DNA from: an uncultured Opitutia bacterium
Lineage (GTDB): Bacteria; Verrucomicrobiota; Verrucomicrobiia; Opitutales; Opitutaceae
DNA: 56,657 nucleotides
Direction of reading: 5' to 3'
Assembly: GCA_903840415.1 (NCBI GenBank)
Contig: CAIMFY010000021.1
Location: 1-56,657, forward strand
A program made the position numbers and the translations under genes. Of the stretch, positions 16,610 through 27,175 are shown piece after piece. Every line of letters starts with the position of its first letter. The stretch's first letter is position 1. Below the pieces are notes generated by a model, which ran no database searches, had not been told where the DNA came from, and saw only the letters and a list, made by a program, of their open reading frames with translations.

Positions 16610-19168
16610 ATGAAAGAGACCCCGATGATGCAGCAATACTTTGAGGTGAAACGCGGGCTGCCGCGCGACACGCTGCTGCTGTTCCGGCTGGGCGATTTCT
16701 TCGAGTTCTTCTTCGACGACGCCGTCGTCGCCTCGCGGTTGCTTGGGCTCACGCTCACGAAGCGCCTCGACCACGCGATGGCGGGCATCCCGGCACACGC
16801 GCTCGATCCCTACGTCAACAAGTTGCTCGCCGCCGGGAAAAAGGTCGCGATCTGCGATCAGGCCGGACCGGCCACAGCCGGCAAACTCGTCCGCCGTCAG
16901 CTCACGCGTATCCTGTCGCCCGGCACCACGCTTTCGGCGAGCCAGCTCGACGCCGCCCGCAACCACTACCTCTGCGCCCTCGCCCTCGACAAGGCCGGCC
17001 TCCATGCCGCTTGGCTCGATTTGTCCACGGGCGAGTTTCGCGTCGCGACCGACAAGCACATTGCCAACCTGCTCCCGGTTCTCACCGCGCTCGATCCGGC
17101 GGAGTTGCTGCTGGTCGAAGGCGAGCGCGAACGCTGGCAGGCGGCACCGCACGAGCAGACGGCCCTGCACGCGCTGCATGCGTTCGCCGCCACGCGGCTC
17201 GTCACCGAGTTGTCCGGTTACCATTTTGAGACCGGCACAGGCGCCAAGACGGTCATTGACACGCTCGGTGTCCTCAACCTCCAGGGCTTTGGCCTCGCGC
17301 ATTCTCACCCAGCGCTCGGACCCGCTGGCGCGCTCGTCTATTACGCCACGGAAAACCTTTGCGCGAAACCCGAAAATCTCCGCGGTCTTCAAGAATACCG
17401 CAGCGCGCGGACCCTACTCCTCGATCCGGCGACGCTGCGAAATTTAGAGATTTTCTCCTCCGTCAGCGGCGCCCCCGACAGCACGCTCCTGTGGGCGATT
17501 AACCGCACCGGCACCGCGGCGGGCGCTCGTTTGCTGGAGCGCTGGCTCTCGGCGCCGACCCTTGATCTCGCCGAGTTGCAGCAGCGTCAATCGCTTGTCG
17601 GCGAACTGCTCACACAGCCGTCGCGCCTCGCAGCCCTGCGCGAAACACTCGGCGAGGTGCGCGATATCCCGCGCATTCTCGGCCGCCTCCAAAACCGCCT
17701 GCGCAATCCGCGCGAACTTGGCGGCATCCGCGATACGCTGGCGCAACTCCCCCTCCTCCGCGCCGAGCTCGCCGGCTTCGGCTCCTCGTCCTCTCACCTC
17801 TCAGCGCTCAACGCTCAACTCCAGGAGTTGCCCGCCCTGCGGCAGCTCCTCACCTCCGCCCTCGCCGACAGCCTCCCCAACGACCTTGCCGAGGGAAATT
17901 TCATCCGCGCCGGTTACGACGCGCGCCTCGACAAGCTGCGCGCGCTCACCAGCGGCAACAAGACTTGGCTCTCCGATCTCGAACGCACCGAGCAGGAGCG
18001 CACCGGCATTCGCAGCCTGAAGGTCCGCTTCACGAATAATTTTGGCTACTACATCGAGGTCACCAAGGCCAACCTCCGCCTCGTGCCCGCCGACTACATC
18101 CGCCGGCAGACCACCGTCGGCGGCGAGCGCTACGTGACGGAGGCGCTCAAGCTGAAGGAAAAGGAAATTTTTCACGCCGAGGAAAACGCCCTCGCCCGCG
18201 AACACGAGTTGTTCAACGCCCTGATCACCGACGTGCTCGACGAATCGCTCGCCTTGGCGCACACCGCCGACGCGCTTGCCGAACTCGACGTGCTGGCTGG
18301 CTGGGCGGTGCTGGCCCGCGAGTGGGATTACCGGCAGCCCACGCTCGACGAGAGCGACGTCCTGGAAATTTCCGAGGGCCGCCACCCCGTCGTCGAACAA
18401 ATGCTCCGCGCGCCCGACGCGGCGCTTGCCCGTGGCGCCACCGCCGCGTTTGTGCCGAACGACACGCTACTCGCCTGCGACGACGCGCAGCTCGCGCTCC
18501 TCACCGGCCCGAACATGGCCGGCAAATCCACCTACATCCGGCAGGTCGCGCTCATCACGCTGCTCGCGCAAGTCGGCTGCTGGGTGCCGGCAAAATCGTG
18601 CCGCATCGGACTTGTCGATCGGATTTTTTCGCGTGTCGGCGCGAGCGACGATCTCGCGCGCGGCAACTCGACCTTCATGGTCGAGATGAACGAGACTGCC
18701 AACATTCTCAACAACGCCACCGACCGCTCGCTGATCATCCTCGACGAAATCGGCCGTGGCACCTCGACTTACGATGGCCTTGCGATTGCGTGGGCCGTCG
18801 TCGAACACCTGCATCGCGACGCCGTCCGCGGCCCGCGCACCTTATTTGCCACGCATTACCAGGAACTCACCCAGCTGGAGAAACATCTTCCGCGGCTCCG
18901 CAACTTCTCCGTCGCCGTGAAAGAGTGGAACGACGAGATCGTTTTTGTCCGCCGCGTCGTGCCCGGCCCGGCTGATCGCAGCTACGGCATTCAAGTCGCC
19001 CGTCTCGCGGGCCTCCCGCTCAGCGTGATCGACCGGGCCAAGACCATTCTTGTGAAACTCGAGAGTGAGGACACGAGCATTACACTGCCCTCCGCCGCTC
19101 CGGCCGCGAAGCCGAAGAAAAAAATCTCCGTCGCGCCGACCGACGACTCGCAGCTCAACCTACTCTGA
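16610..19168 (+). CDS. mutS: DNA mismatch repair ATPase MutS
   Basis: This 852-residue MutS1 protein binds DNA mismatches and starts repair. The mismatch-reading F-x-E motif is present in GDFFEFF (F30, E32). The connector, lever and clamp domains follow, and then the ATPase, with Walker A GPNMAGKST at 633-641 and Walker B LIILDEIGRGTSTYDG with D712/E713. FATHYQELTQLE is also typical. The C-terminus ends in SQLNLL after a lysine-rich linker, as in full-length MutS. The ATG at 16610 begins MKETPMMQQYFEVK, matching the usual N-terminus; the open frame extends further upstream into the previous gene. Its 3' end overlaps the convergent DAHP synthase gene by 9 bases. No mutL lies nearby. Confidence 0.97.
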   Translation: MKETPMMQQYFEVKRGLPRDTLLLFRLGDFFEFFFDDAVVASRLLGLTLTKRLDHAMAGIPAHALDPYVNKLLAAGKKVAICDQAGPATAGKLVRRQLTRILSPGTTLSASQLDAARNHYLCALALDKAGLHAAWLDLSTGEFRVATDKHIANLLPVLTALDPAELLLVEGERERWQAAPHEQTALHALHAFAATRLVTELSGYHFETGTGAKTVIDTLGVLNLQGFGLAHSHPALGPAGALVYYATENLCAKPENLRGLQEYRSARTLLLDPATLRNLEIFSSVSGAPDSTLLWAINRTGTAAGARLLERWLSAPTLDLAELQQRQSLVGELLTQPSRLAALRETLGEVRDIPRILGRLQNRLRNPRELGGIRDTLAQLPLLRAELAGFGSSSSHLSALNAQLQELPALRQLLTSALADSLPNDLAEGNFIRAGYDARLDKLRALTSGNKTWLSDLERTEQERTGIRSLKVRFTNNFGYYIEVTKANLRLVPADYIRRQTTVGGERYVTEALKLKEKEIFHAEENALAREHELFNALITDVLDESLALAHTADALAELDVLAGWAVLAREWDYRQPTLDESDVLEISEGRHPVVEQMLRAPDAALARGATAAFVPNDTLLACDDAQLALLTGPNMAGKSTYIRQVALITLLAQVGCWVPAKSCRIGLVDRIFSRVGASDDLARGNSTFMVEMNETANILNNATDRSLIILDEIGRGTSTYDGLAIAWAVVEHLHRDAVRGPRTLFATHYQELTQLEKHLPRLRNFSVAVKEWNDEIVFVRRVVPGPADRSYGIQVARLAGLPLSVIDRAKTILVKLESEDTSITLPSAAPAAKPKKKISVAPTDDSQLNLL

Positions 19169-20194
19169 CCGCCGCAGCGCCCAAATCTGCTTCGCCTGCG
19201 CGATCGTCTTCGCCAGCATATCCGGCGTCAGCGCCTGTTTTGGATCGTCGCCGATGCCGTGGCTCGGGCTGACGTGGGCTTCAATGCAAAGTCCGTCGGC
19301 GCCGTAGGCGACAGCGGCCAAGGCCGCGGCCGCCACGTAGGACGCCTTCCCAACCGAGTGCGACGGATCGACGACCACGGGCGCCCAGGTTTTTTCCTTC
19401 AACAGTGGCGTGATGCTTTCATCGGGATGGTTGCGGTAGCCGTCGAGCGCCGGCGAGGTGCCGCGCGGACACAAGATGATGTTCGGGTTGCCGAACGCTG
19501 CGATGTATTCCGCAGCGGAGATGAACTCGTTGATCGTGCCCATGTGAATGCTGCGCTTGAGCAGCACGCAGGCATCGCGCTCTGCCACCGCGCGGCCGAT
19601 GGCGCGCAGCAGCGAATAATTGAGGGCGTTGCGCGCGCCGACCTGCAACGTGTGAACGCCGGCGTCAAGCGCGAGTGGGATGTGCGCCTCCTCCATCACC
19701 TCGGTGTCAACGGGCAGCCCAGTGCGGCGCGACGCTTCGAGCAAAATATCCAGTGACTTCACGTCGCCTTGGAAAGCGTAGGGATTAGTCCGCGGTTTCC
19801 ACACCCCACCGCGCAAGACGTGGGCGCCGGCCTCTTTCACCGCCGCCGCCGTTTCGTAAAAGTAGTTTGGATTTTTCGGATCGATCGTGCAGGCGCCGGC
19901 GATGACGAGGAGCTGTTCGCCGAGCGTCACACCGCCAAGCGTGATCCGGTGGCTCGCGAGGTCCGATCGCTTGTCCATCAGCTTGAACGGCGACTGGATC
20001 CGGTCGATGCGATCGATGTAGGCGAGTCCCTCAAGCCGGTTGATCATCAGCTCTTCGCGCTCGTCGCCGACGATCGCGTAGATCGTTCGCACGGCACCGA
20101 CGATGGGCTGAATCTTGCAGCCAAACTCCGTCACGATGGCGGTGACTTCGGCGAGCTGCTCGGTCGTGAGGCGGTTAGATTTCGGAAGGATCAT
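19160..20194 (-). CDS. aroF: 3-deoxy-7-phosphoheptulonate (DAHP) synthase, type I-beta with N-terminal ferredoxin-like regulatory domain
   Basis: This 344-residue enzyme condenses phosphoenolpyruvate with erythrose 4-phosphate, the first step to aromatic amino acids. Residues 1-75 form the ACT-like regulatory extension seen in the Thermotoga/Bacillus subtype (a Gly/Val-rich start, then VGAVRTIYAIVGDE). The barrel shows VIAGACTIDP, HVLRGGVWKPRTNPYAFQG, QVGARNALNYSLL, VLLKRSIHMGTINEF, IILCPRG and VVVDPSHSVGK, covering the metal and substrate ligands. The family's usual LLKRG reads LLKRS here. The start at 20194 matches the family N-terminus; an ATG nine codons upstream is an alternative. It is the last gene in a minus-strand run after the pseudouridine synthase. 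Confidence 0.95.
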   Translation of the reverse strand: MILPKSNRLTTEQLAEVTAIVTEFGCKIQPIVGAVRTIYAIVGDEREELMINRLEGLAYIDRIDRIQSPFKLMDKRSDLASHRITLGGVTLGEQLLVIAGACTIDPKNPNYFYETAAAVKEAGAHVLRGGVWKPRTNPYAFQGDVKSLDILLEASRRTGLPVDTEVMEEAHIPLALDAGVHTLQVGARNALNYSLLRAIGRAVAERDACVLLKRSIHMGTINEFISAAEYIAAFGNPNIILCPRGTSPALDGYRNHPDESITPLLKEKTWAPVVVDPSHSVGKASYVAAAALAAVAYGADGLCIEAHVSPSHGIGDDPKQALTPDMLAKTIAQAKQIWALRRSE

Positions 20195-20234
20195 GGCGGG
20201 AACCCGCAGGATTGCGCGCATTCCGCGCCGGCTG

Positions 20235-20996
20235 TCAAAGGAACTTCTCGAACTCCGGCGGCAGCGCGGCTTTGGCGGCACACGAAAAGATTTTCCCTCG
20301 CCACTCGTAGTTGAAGCTCGTCTCAAGCGAGTGGAGGAACAGCCGTTTCGTCCCCGCAAGTTTGGCAAACTCGCGGTTGCGCGCAAAATTTCCGTAGGTC
20401 TGATCGCCGGCGATGGGGACATTGCGCTTGGCGCATTGCACACGGAGCTGGTGGCTGCGACCGGTGCGCGGTTCCAGCCGCACCAGCGTGAGCCGTGGCT
20501 CAGTGAGCCGCGTGCGAATGATGCTCATCAGGCTTTCCGACGGAATGTGACCAGCTCGTGCACCCGTGCGAATTTTTGCCCCGCGCTTCTCGACTGCCAA
20601 CAGATCTCGCCACACATCCACGGCGCGCGGTGGTGTGCCAAATAGCAGCGCTTGGTAGATTTTGTGGACACGTTTTTTCTTAAACTGCGCCCGGACCTCC
20701 TTCGCGAGTTCGCCATCATTCGCCACGAGAATCACTCCGGAGGTGGCCGAATCGAGCCGGTTAAGAAGCCAGAGCTGGCGGGGAGCACCCGCGGCGTCGA
20801 CCCAGCTAAAAACCTCACCTTCCATCGTGTAGCTCGCGGTGAGCAGCGAACGGAGCTCGTCGCCGTGTTTGTTCGGATGGGACAACACCCCGGCGGGCTT
20901 GGCGAAGGCCGCGAGACCATTGGCATCGCGCGTGAGAATTTCCACACCGCGACCGAGCGGCAACGTGGCCCAGAAATTCTCCGCTGACGCGCTCAC
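20235..20996 (-). CDS. RluA-type RNA pseudouridine synthase
   Basis: This 253-residue enzyme would isomerise uridine to pseudouridine in rRNA or tRNA. The catalytic motif is LLNRLDSATSGVI with the active aspartate, and LVRLEPRTGRSHQLRVQCA and VPIAGDQTYG are characteristic RluA-family blocks. No N-terminal S4 domain is present, so it resembles RluA/RluC-like short forms. The GTG start at 20996 overlaps the stop codon of the TonB-like gene as GTGA, which supports this start and translational coupling; an ORF extension to 21062 lies inside that gene. The exact modified position cannot be inferred. Confidence 0.9.
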   Translation of the reverse strand: MSASAENFWATLPLGRGVEILTRDANGLAAFAKPAGVLSHPNKHGDELRSLLTASYTMEGEVFSWVDAAGAPRQLWLLNRLDSATSGVILVANDGELAKEVRAQFKKKRVHKIYQALLFGTPPRAVDVWRDLLAVEKRGAKIRTGARAGHIPSESLMSIIRTRLTEPRLTLVRLEPRTGRSHQLRVQCAKRNVPIAGDQTYGNFARNREFAKLAGTKRLFLHSLETSFNYEWRGKIFSCAAKAALPPEFEKFL

Positions 20997-22114
20997 TGAT
21001 AGTAGAACGTGAACGTCATCTCCTGCTGCTTGCCAAGCATCGCGATCATGTCGTCGGTCCATGGGCCGTAGGGTGCGCGGTCCGTGATGGCGCTGGCGCA
21101 GGCATGGGCGGCTTGCTCGCTAGATTTGTTGTCGACGTTTACGATACGCGCGATCTTGCCGTCGGAATCGAGAATGAACGTCACCGTTACCGTGCTGCCG
21201 GCTGGCGGATAGATTTTCCCGGAGATGAGAATGTTTTCCCATTGCACCTGCACGGTGTCGATCAGGCGCTGCAAATAGGCGCCGTAGTTGCTCCAGCGAG
21301 CGTCGACGGCGGTGGGACCAATGTTACTCGTGCCGGCAGTGCGCTCTGTGAAAATCGCCGGGCGCGTCTTCTGCTGCTTGACCACTTGCGGACGCGGCCG
21401 CGGGTGCGCCGGATCGATGGCGGGCTGCTCGACGGCCTGGGCATCCTGAATCGGCGAGGCGTTTTTCGCGCCCTCGATCCGGTTCGGGATGGGTTTGATG
21501 TTATCAGTGAGCTTGGAGATGTTGCTGGCGAAACCATCCTTATTGTCGCCTTCCTTCTTCTCGAAACCGGTGAGCGGATTCTGCTCCTGCTTTGGCGGGG
21601 TGACGGTCTTCTCGGCTTCGCGAGTCTCGGTCGGGGGCGGCACGGCCTCGATGTTTTCGATCGGCTGCTGGAGCTGACCGGTCACAATTTGTGTCGTCTG
21701 AATATCCTTCTGGCCCGCGAGTGCCGGCATGTCGTTTTTTCCGTCGGGCGTCGGTTTCTCCTGGGCAACCTGCTGGTTGCGCGCGGCAAAATTCGTGGTC
21801 TTGTCCGGCGTGTTTTCCGGTGCATCGGGGTTCGTCTCGACAAACTTGAACGGCTGGGGTTTCGGCGGCGGTTTCACGAACAAGTCCGGCGCAATTTCGA
21901 TGTTGAACTGCCGCGTGGAGGCGTGCGGTCGGACGACAGAGCCAACGTTACTGAATTTCAGCAGATGCGGCGCGATCAGCCAAAGTAGCAGATAGAAAAT
22001 GATGACCCCGACCACCCCAACGATGTTTGAGCGGGCGTCGTCATTCTCCCACAAGCGCGTGACAAAACCGCGCAACGAGGCGGTGGGCGGCGGCTTGGCG
22101 AGAGTGGAATCCAT
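20993..22114 (-). CDS. TonB/TolA-like energy-transducer protein
   Basis: This 373-residue protein has a short cytoplasmic N-terminus, one membrane helix at about residues 31-51 (IVGVVGVIIFYLLLWLIAP) and a long proline/glutamine/charged periplasmic linker. A C-terminal domain (about 280-373) contains WENILISGKIYPPAGSTVTV and FILDSDGKIARIVNV, resembling TonB_C/TolA C-terminal domains. It could transmit proton-motive force to outer-membrane receptors such as the one at the left of the window, or act in TolA-like envelope maintenance. No exbB/exbD or tolQR gene is adjacent. It sits between maf (39-base gap) and the pseudouridine synthase (4-base overlap). Confidence 0.75.
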   Translation of the reverse strand: MDSTLAKPPPTASLRGFVTRLWENDDARSNIVGVVGVIIFYLLLWLIAPHLLKFSNVGSVVRPHASTRQFNIEIAPDLFVKPPPKPQPFKFVETNPDAPENTPDKTTNFAARNQQVAQEKPTPDGKNDMPALAGQKDIQTTQIVTGQLQQPIENIEAVPPPTETREAEKTVTPPKQEQNPLTGFEKKEGDNKDGFASNISKLTDNIKPIPNRIEGAKNASPIQDAQAVEQPAIDPAHPRPRPQVVKQQKTRPAIFTERTAGTSNIGPTAVDARWSNYGAYLQRLIDTVQVQWENILISGKIYPPAGSTVTVTFILDSDGKIARIVNVDNKSSEQAAHACASAITDRAPYGPWTDDMIAMLGKQQEMTFTFYYQ

Positions 22115-22153
22115 GTGGTGGAGCGGAGATAGGACGCGAACGGCGGATAAAAG

Positions 22154-22741
22154 TCATGCCAGCAGACCGCACCGGGTCAAAATTTGTTTCGTGGTTTCGA
22201 GCGGCAGCCCGATGATGTTGGTGAACGACCCGGTATGCCCCGCCACGATGAAGTCGCCGTGCTCCTGAATTGCATAGCCACCAGCCTTGTCGAGCGTGTT
22301 CACCCGACCGAGATAAGAGGTGATCGTGGCTTCATCGAGGAATTTGAAAGTCACCTCGCTCTTGACCACCTCATCAATGCGCTCTCCGTCGCGGCCGCGG
22401 CGCAGCGCGAGTCCCGTGAAAACCCGGTGGGTGCGACCGCTCAGCTGACGGAGCATCGCGCGCGACTCGGCGAGGTCGCGCGGCTTGTTGAGCGCGACGC
22501 CGTCGATCGCCACGGTAGTGTCAGCACCGAGCACAAAGGCTTCCGGCTCACGCGCGGCGACCCAGTCGGCCTTTAGTGCGGCGTTATGCGCGACCATCAC
22601 GCGCGGATCGGTGGCGGGCTCCTCGTGTTCGTCGACAGGGGCAGTGACGACCTCAAAAACCACGCCGAGTTGGGCGAGCAGTTCACGCCGGCGGGGCGAA
22701 GCCGAGGCGAGGATCAGTCGCGGGTGCGACACCACACTCAC
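22154..22741 (-). CDS. maf: Maf family nucleotide pyrophosphatase
   Basis: This 195-residue protein would hydrolyse non-canonical or excess nucleoside triphosphates to monophosphates (Maf/YhdE family). Family blocks are complete: RLILASASPRRRELLAQLG at the N-terminus (phosphate-binding SxSPRR), FVLGADTTVAIDG with the active aspartate, LNKPRDLAESRAMLRQLSG, and DKAGGYAIQEHG with SFTNIIGLPLE at the C-terminus. The GTG start at 22741 overlaps the stop codon of the upstream TolC-like gene as GTGA. Whether it prefers dTTP/UTP or modified nucleotides cannot be settled by eye. Confidence 0.94.
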   Translation of the reverse strand: MSVVSHPRLILASASPRRRELLAQLGVVFEVVTAPVDEHEEPATDPRVMVAHNAALKADWVAAREPEAFVLGADTTVAIDGVALNKPRDLAESRAMLRQLSGRTHRVFTGLALRRGRDGERIDEVVKSEVTFKFLDEATITSYLGRVNTLDKAGGYAIQEHGDFIVAGHTGSFTNIIGLPLETTKQILTRCGLLA

Positions 22742-24054
22742 GGAGCTTTTTCGTTGAGCACGATGCGCACGTCACCCTTGGCGCGCGCCAGTTCGACCCG
22801 ACTCAGATTGTAGAAATAAACGGCTTCGACGTAATTGTCGTCGGCGACGGCCAAACTCGTCTGCGCCTCGACGACTTCGCGGTTGTCGGCCACACCCTGC
22901 CGGTAGCGCTCCTGCGCGAGCGTCAGTTGCTCTCGGGCCAGATTGAGATTCGTATCGGCCACGGCGATTTGCGCGTTGCGCGAGCTGGCGTCCTGGCGGG
23001 CGAACAACAGTTCCGAGGAGATTTGCAGTTCGAGGGCGTGCAGGCGCATTTCCTGCCCGCGCTGGCGAGAAAGAGCGGCGCGGCGATCGGCACCACTGCG
23101 CAGGCCGTCAAAAATCGGCACGCTGACGGTCGCGCCAAAAAACCACTCTTGCTTCTTGCTGCTGTCATCGAAATTCGCCGCCGCCTGGCCATACTCGCCA
23201 CCAAGGGCAAGAGCCGGGAGCCGTTCAAATCGGGCGGTGCGAACGTCCAGCTTTGACTGTTCGACTGCTTTCTGCGCCCGCAGCCAGTCGGCCCGCTGAT
23301 CGAATGTCGATTGATCTGCGCCGACGCCGAGCCGCGTGGGATCGACCCGCTGGACATTGAAATCGGCCAGCTGCACCGGCCGCACCGGATCAAGATCGAG
23401 CAGGCGCTTGAGGGCGAGTTCGCTCTGAAAATCGATAGTCTCCTGCTGCAGTCGGGCCTGCACAGCCAGTTCGAGCTGGCCATGTGCTCGAGTGACGTCG
23501 ATGCGCGTGACGACTCCGGCTGCCAATTGATTTTCCGCCAGCTCGAGCAGGGTGCGAGCGCGGACGATGTTGGCGTCGAGCACGGTCAGGCGCCGGAGAT
23601 TCCGCAGGTGCGTGAAATACGACTGCGCCACGCTCGCCAAGACGAGTTGCACCGTGGCGCGATAGTCGGCTTCGGCCATCGCCACGCCGGTCTTGGCGGA
23701 TTGCAACGCCGAGATGAGCTGGGCGTTGAGAAGGTTGTAGCTGCCGGTGAATTTGCCGTCGAAGCGGTTGCCGACCACGCCAGACAGCGGCAGGCCACCG
23801 GCGATGCTCACGGTATCAGTGCGCCGCTGTTGCCCGGTGAGGGCGACATTCGGCAGGATGCCAACCCGGGTTTGATTGGCAAACTCGACGGCTTGCGCCG
23901 CGGTTTCGCGACTCAGCAGCACCGTGAGATTCACCCCTTCCGTCGAGGCCAGCGCCTGTTCAAGCGTAAGCGCGGCGGGTTGGGCCTTACTGCCGTAGAC
24001 ACCCAGGCCGAAAAAAATGAGACTGCTGAGGAGAGAGCGCTGGAGTCGAAGCAT
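22738..24054 (-). CDS. TolC-like outer-membrane efflux channel
   Basis: This protein of about 438 residues belongs to the outer-membrane efflux family. A signal peptide ([18 protein letters not shown]) precedes the mature start [14 protein letters not shown], the conserved opening of these proteins. The rest consists of two long coiled-coil halves with the repeated pattern [35 protein letters not shown]. It would form the outer-membrane part of a tripartite export system. The inner-membrane partner is not adjacent; the MacA/MacB-like set at 42.9-46.6 kb is one candidate. ATG at 24054 is preferred because it places the signal peptide at the N-terminus; ATG at 24072 is an alternative. Confidence 0.9.
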   Translation of the reverse strand: MLRLQRSLLSSLIFFGLGVYGSKAQPAALTLEQALASTEGVNLTVLLSRETAAQAVEFANQTRVGILPNVALTGQQRRTDTVSIAGGLPLSGVVGNRFDGKFTGSYNLLNAQLISALQSAKTGVAMAEADYRATVQLVLASVAQSYFTHLRNLRRLTVLDANIVRARTLLELAENQLAAGVVTRIDVTRAHGQLELAVQARLQQETIDFQSELALKRLLDLDPVRPVQLADFNVQRVDPTRLGVGADQSTFDQRADWLRAQKAVEQSKLDVRTARFERLPALALGGEYGQAAANFDDSSKKQEWFFGATVSVPIFDGLRSGADRRAALSRQRGQEMRLHALELQISSELLFARQDASSRNAQIAVADTNLNLAREQLTLAQERYRQGVADNREVVEAQTSLAVADDNYVEAVYFYNLSRVELARAKGDVRIVLNEKAP

Positions 24055-24157
24055 GTTTAGAGGGAAAGTCATGAAATCGCCAGCTAGACGCACAGCGCAA
24101 GCCCGCGTTGCGAGTTGTCAGCTCCGGAAAACGCCTCCACGGTGCCGCTCCCTCTCC

Positions 24158-25831
<1,674 letters not shown>

Positions 25832-25851
25832 ACCGTTCCCTTTATCTACTG

Positions 25852-27126
25852 ATGAATTCAGACCAACTTTTCGCTCGCGCGCTCCAACTCATCCCCGGCG
25901 GCGTGAACTCTCCTGTCCGCGCTTTCCGCTCCGTCGGTGGCACGCCGTTCTTCGTCAAGGCGGCGCACGGCGCCACGCTCGTCACCGCCGACGACCGCGA
26001 ATTGATCGACTTCGTCTGCACGTGGGGCCCGGCGATTCACGGGCACAATCATCCCCGCATCAAGGCCGCCATCGCCACCGCACTTGAAAACGGCACGTCA
26101 TTCGGCACGCCGAATCCCTACGAAGTCGAGATGGCCGAACTCATCGTCAAGTTCGTGCCGTCGATTAAAAAAGTCCGCATGTGCAACAGCGGCACGGAGG
26201 CCACGATGTCGGCCATCCGGCTCGCCCGCGGTTTCACGAAGCGCGACAAAATCATCAAATTTGCCGGCTGCTACCATGGTCACTCCGACGCGCTTCTCAT
26301 CAAGGCCGGCTCCGGCGCGCTCACTCACGGCAACCCCGACAGCGCCGGCGTGCCAGCGTCCGTCGCGCAGGATACCGTCGTCCTGCCCTACAACGATCGC
26401 GCCGCGCTCGAGGCCGGCTTCGCCGCGAATCCCGGTCAAATCGCGTGCGTCATCATTGAGGCGTATTGCGGCAACGTCGGCTTCATCATGCCCGACGCCG
26501 GTTACCTCCAATTTCTTCGCGAGATCACGGCGAAGCACGGCGCGCTGCTCATCTTCGACGAGGTGATGACCGGCTTCCGCCTCGCAAAAGGCGGCGTGCA
26601 GGAGCTGGAAAAAATTACGCCCGACCTCACCTGCCTCGGGAAAATCATCGGCGGCGGCCTGCCCGTCGGCGCATTCGGCGGTCGTGCCGACATTATGGAT
26701 CACCTCGCGCCGCTCGGTCCCGTTTACCAAGCCGGCACGCTCAGCGGCAACCCGCTCGCCATGGCCGCTGGCATCGCCGGCCTCCGTTTGCTCGAAGAAC
26801 AAAATCCTTACACGCGCCTCGACGCCCTCGGCCAAAAACTCCGCGACGCCGTTCTCGCCGCCTGCCGCACGAAGGGTCTCGCCGCTCAGGTGCCGCAGTG
26901 CGGCTCGATGTTCAGCATTTTCTTCACCGCCACGCCCGTCCGCGACTACGCGACCGCACTCACTGGCAACGCGAAACTCTTCGCTCGTTTCTTCCACGCC
27001 TGTCTCACCCGCGGCGTTTACCTCGCGCCGAGCGCCTACGAGGCGGGATTCATCAGCACCGCGCACGAGGGCGCCGTGATCGACCGCGCCTGCGAGATTT
27101 TAACCGCTGTCATCAAGGAACTTTGA
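25852..27126 (+). CDS. hemL: Glutamate-1-semialdehyde 2,1-aminomutase
   Basis: This 424-residue PLP enzyme converts glutamate-1-semialdehyde to 5-aminolevulinate in the C5 route of haem synthesis. Characteristic blocks are [18 protein letters not shown] at the N-terminus, [29 protein letters not shown], and the PLP lysine K264 in [35 protein letters not shown] is also family-typical. The ATG at 25852 gives the standard N-terminus. It follows nadE by 20 bases on the same strand. No hemA or other haem gene is in the window. Confidence 0.97.
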   Translation: MNSDQLFARALQLIPGGVNSPVRAFRSVGGTPFFVKAAHGATLVTADDRELIDFVCTWGPAIHGHNHPRIKAAIATALENGTSFGTPNPYEVEMAELIVKFVPSIKKVRMCNSGTEATMSAIRLARGFTKRDKIIKFAGCYHGHSDALLIKAGSGALTHGNPDSAGVPASVAQDTVVLPYNDRAALEAGFAANPGQIACVIIEAYCGNVGFIMPDAGYLQFLREITAKHGALLIFDEVMTGFRLAKGGVQELEKITPDLTCLGKIIGGGLPVGAFGGRADIMDHLAPLGPVYQAGTLSGNPLAMAAGIAGLRLLEEQNPYTRLDALGQKLRDAVLAACRTKGLAAQVPQCGSMFSIFFTATPVRDYATALTGNAKLFARFFHACLTRGVYLAPSAYEAGFISTAHEGAVIDRACEILTAVIKEL

Positions 27127-27175
27127 TCGTTCGCTCAACACCTACCGGTCTCGATCGTTCGTCCCTCTTCCCGTG

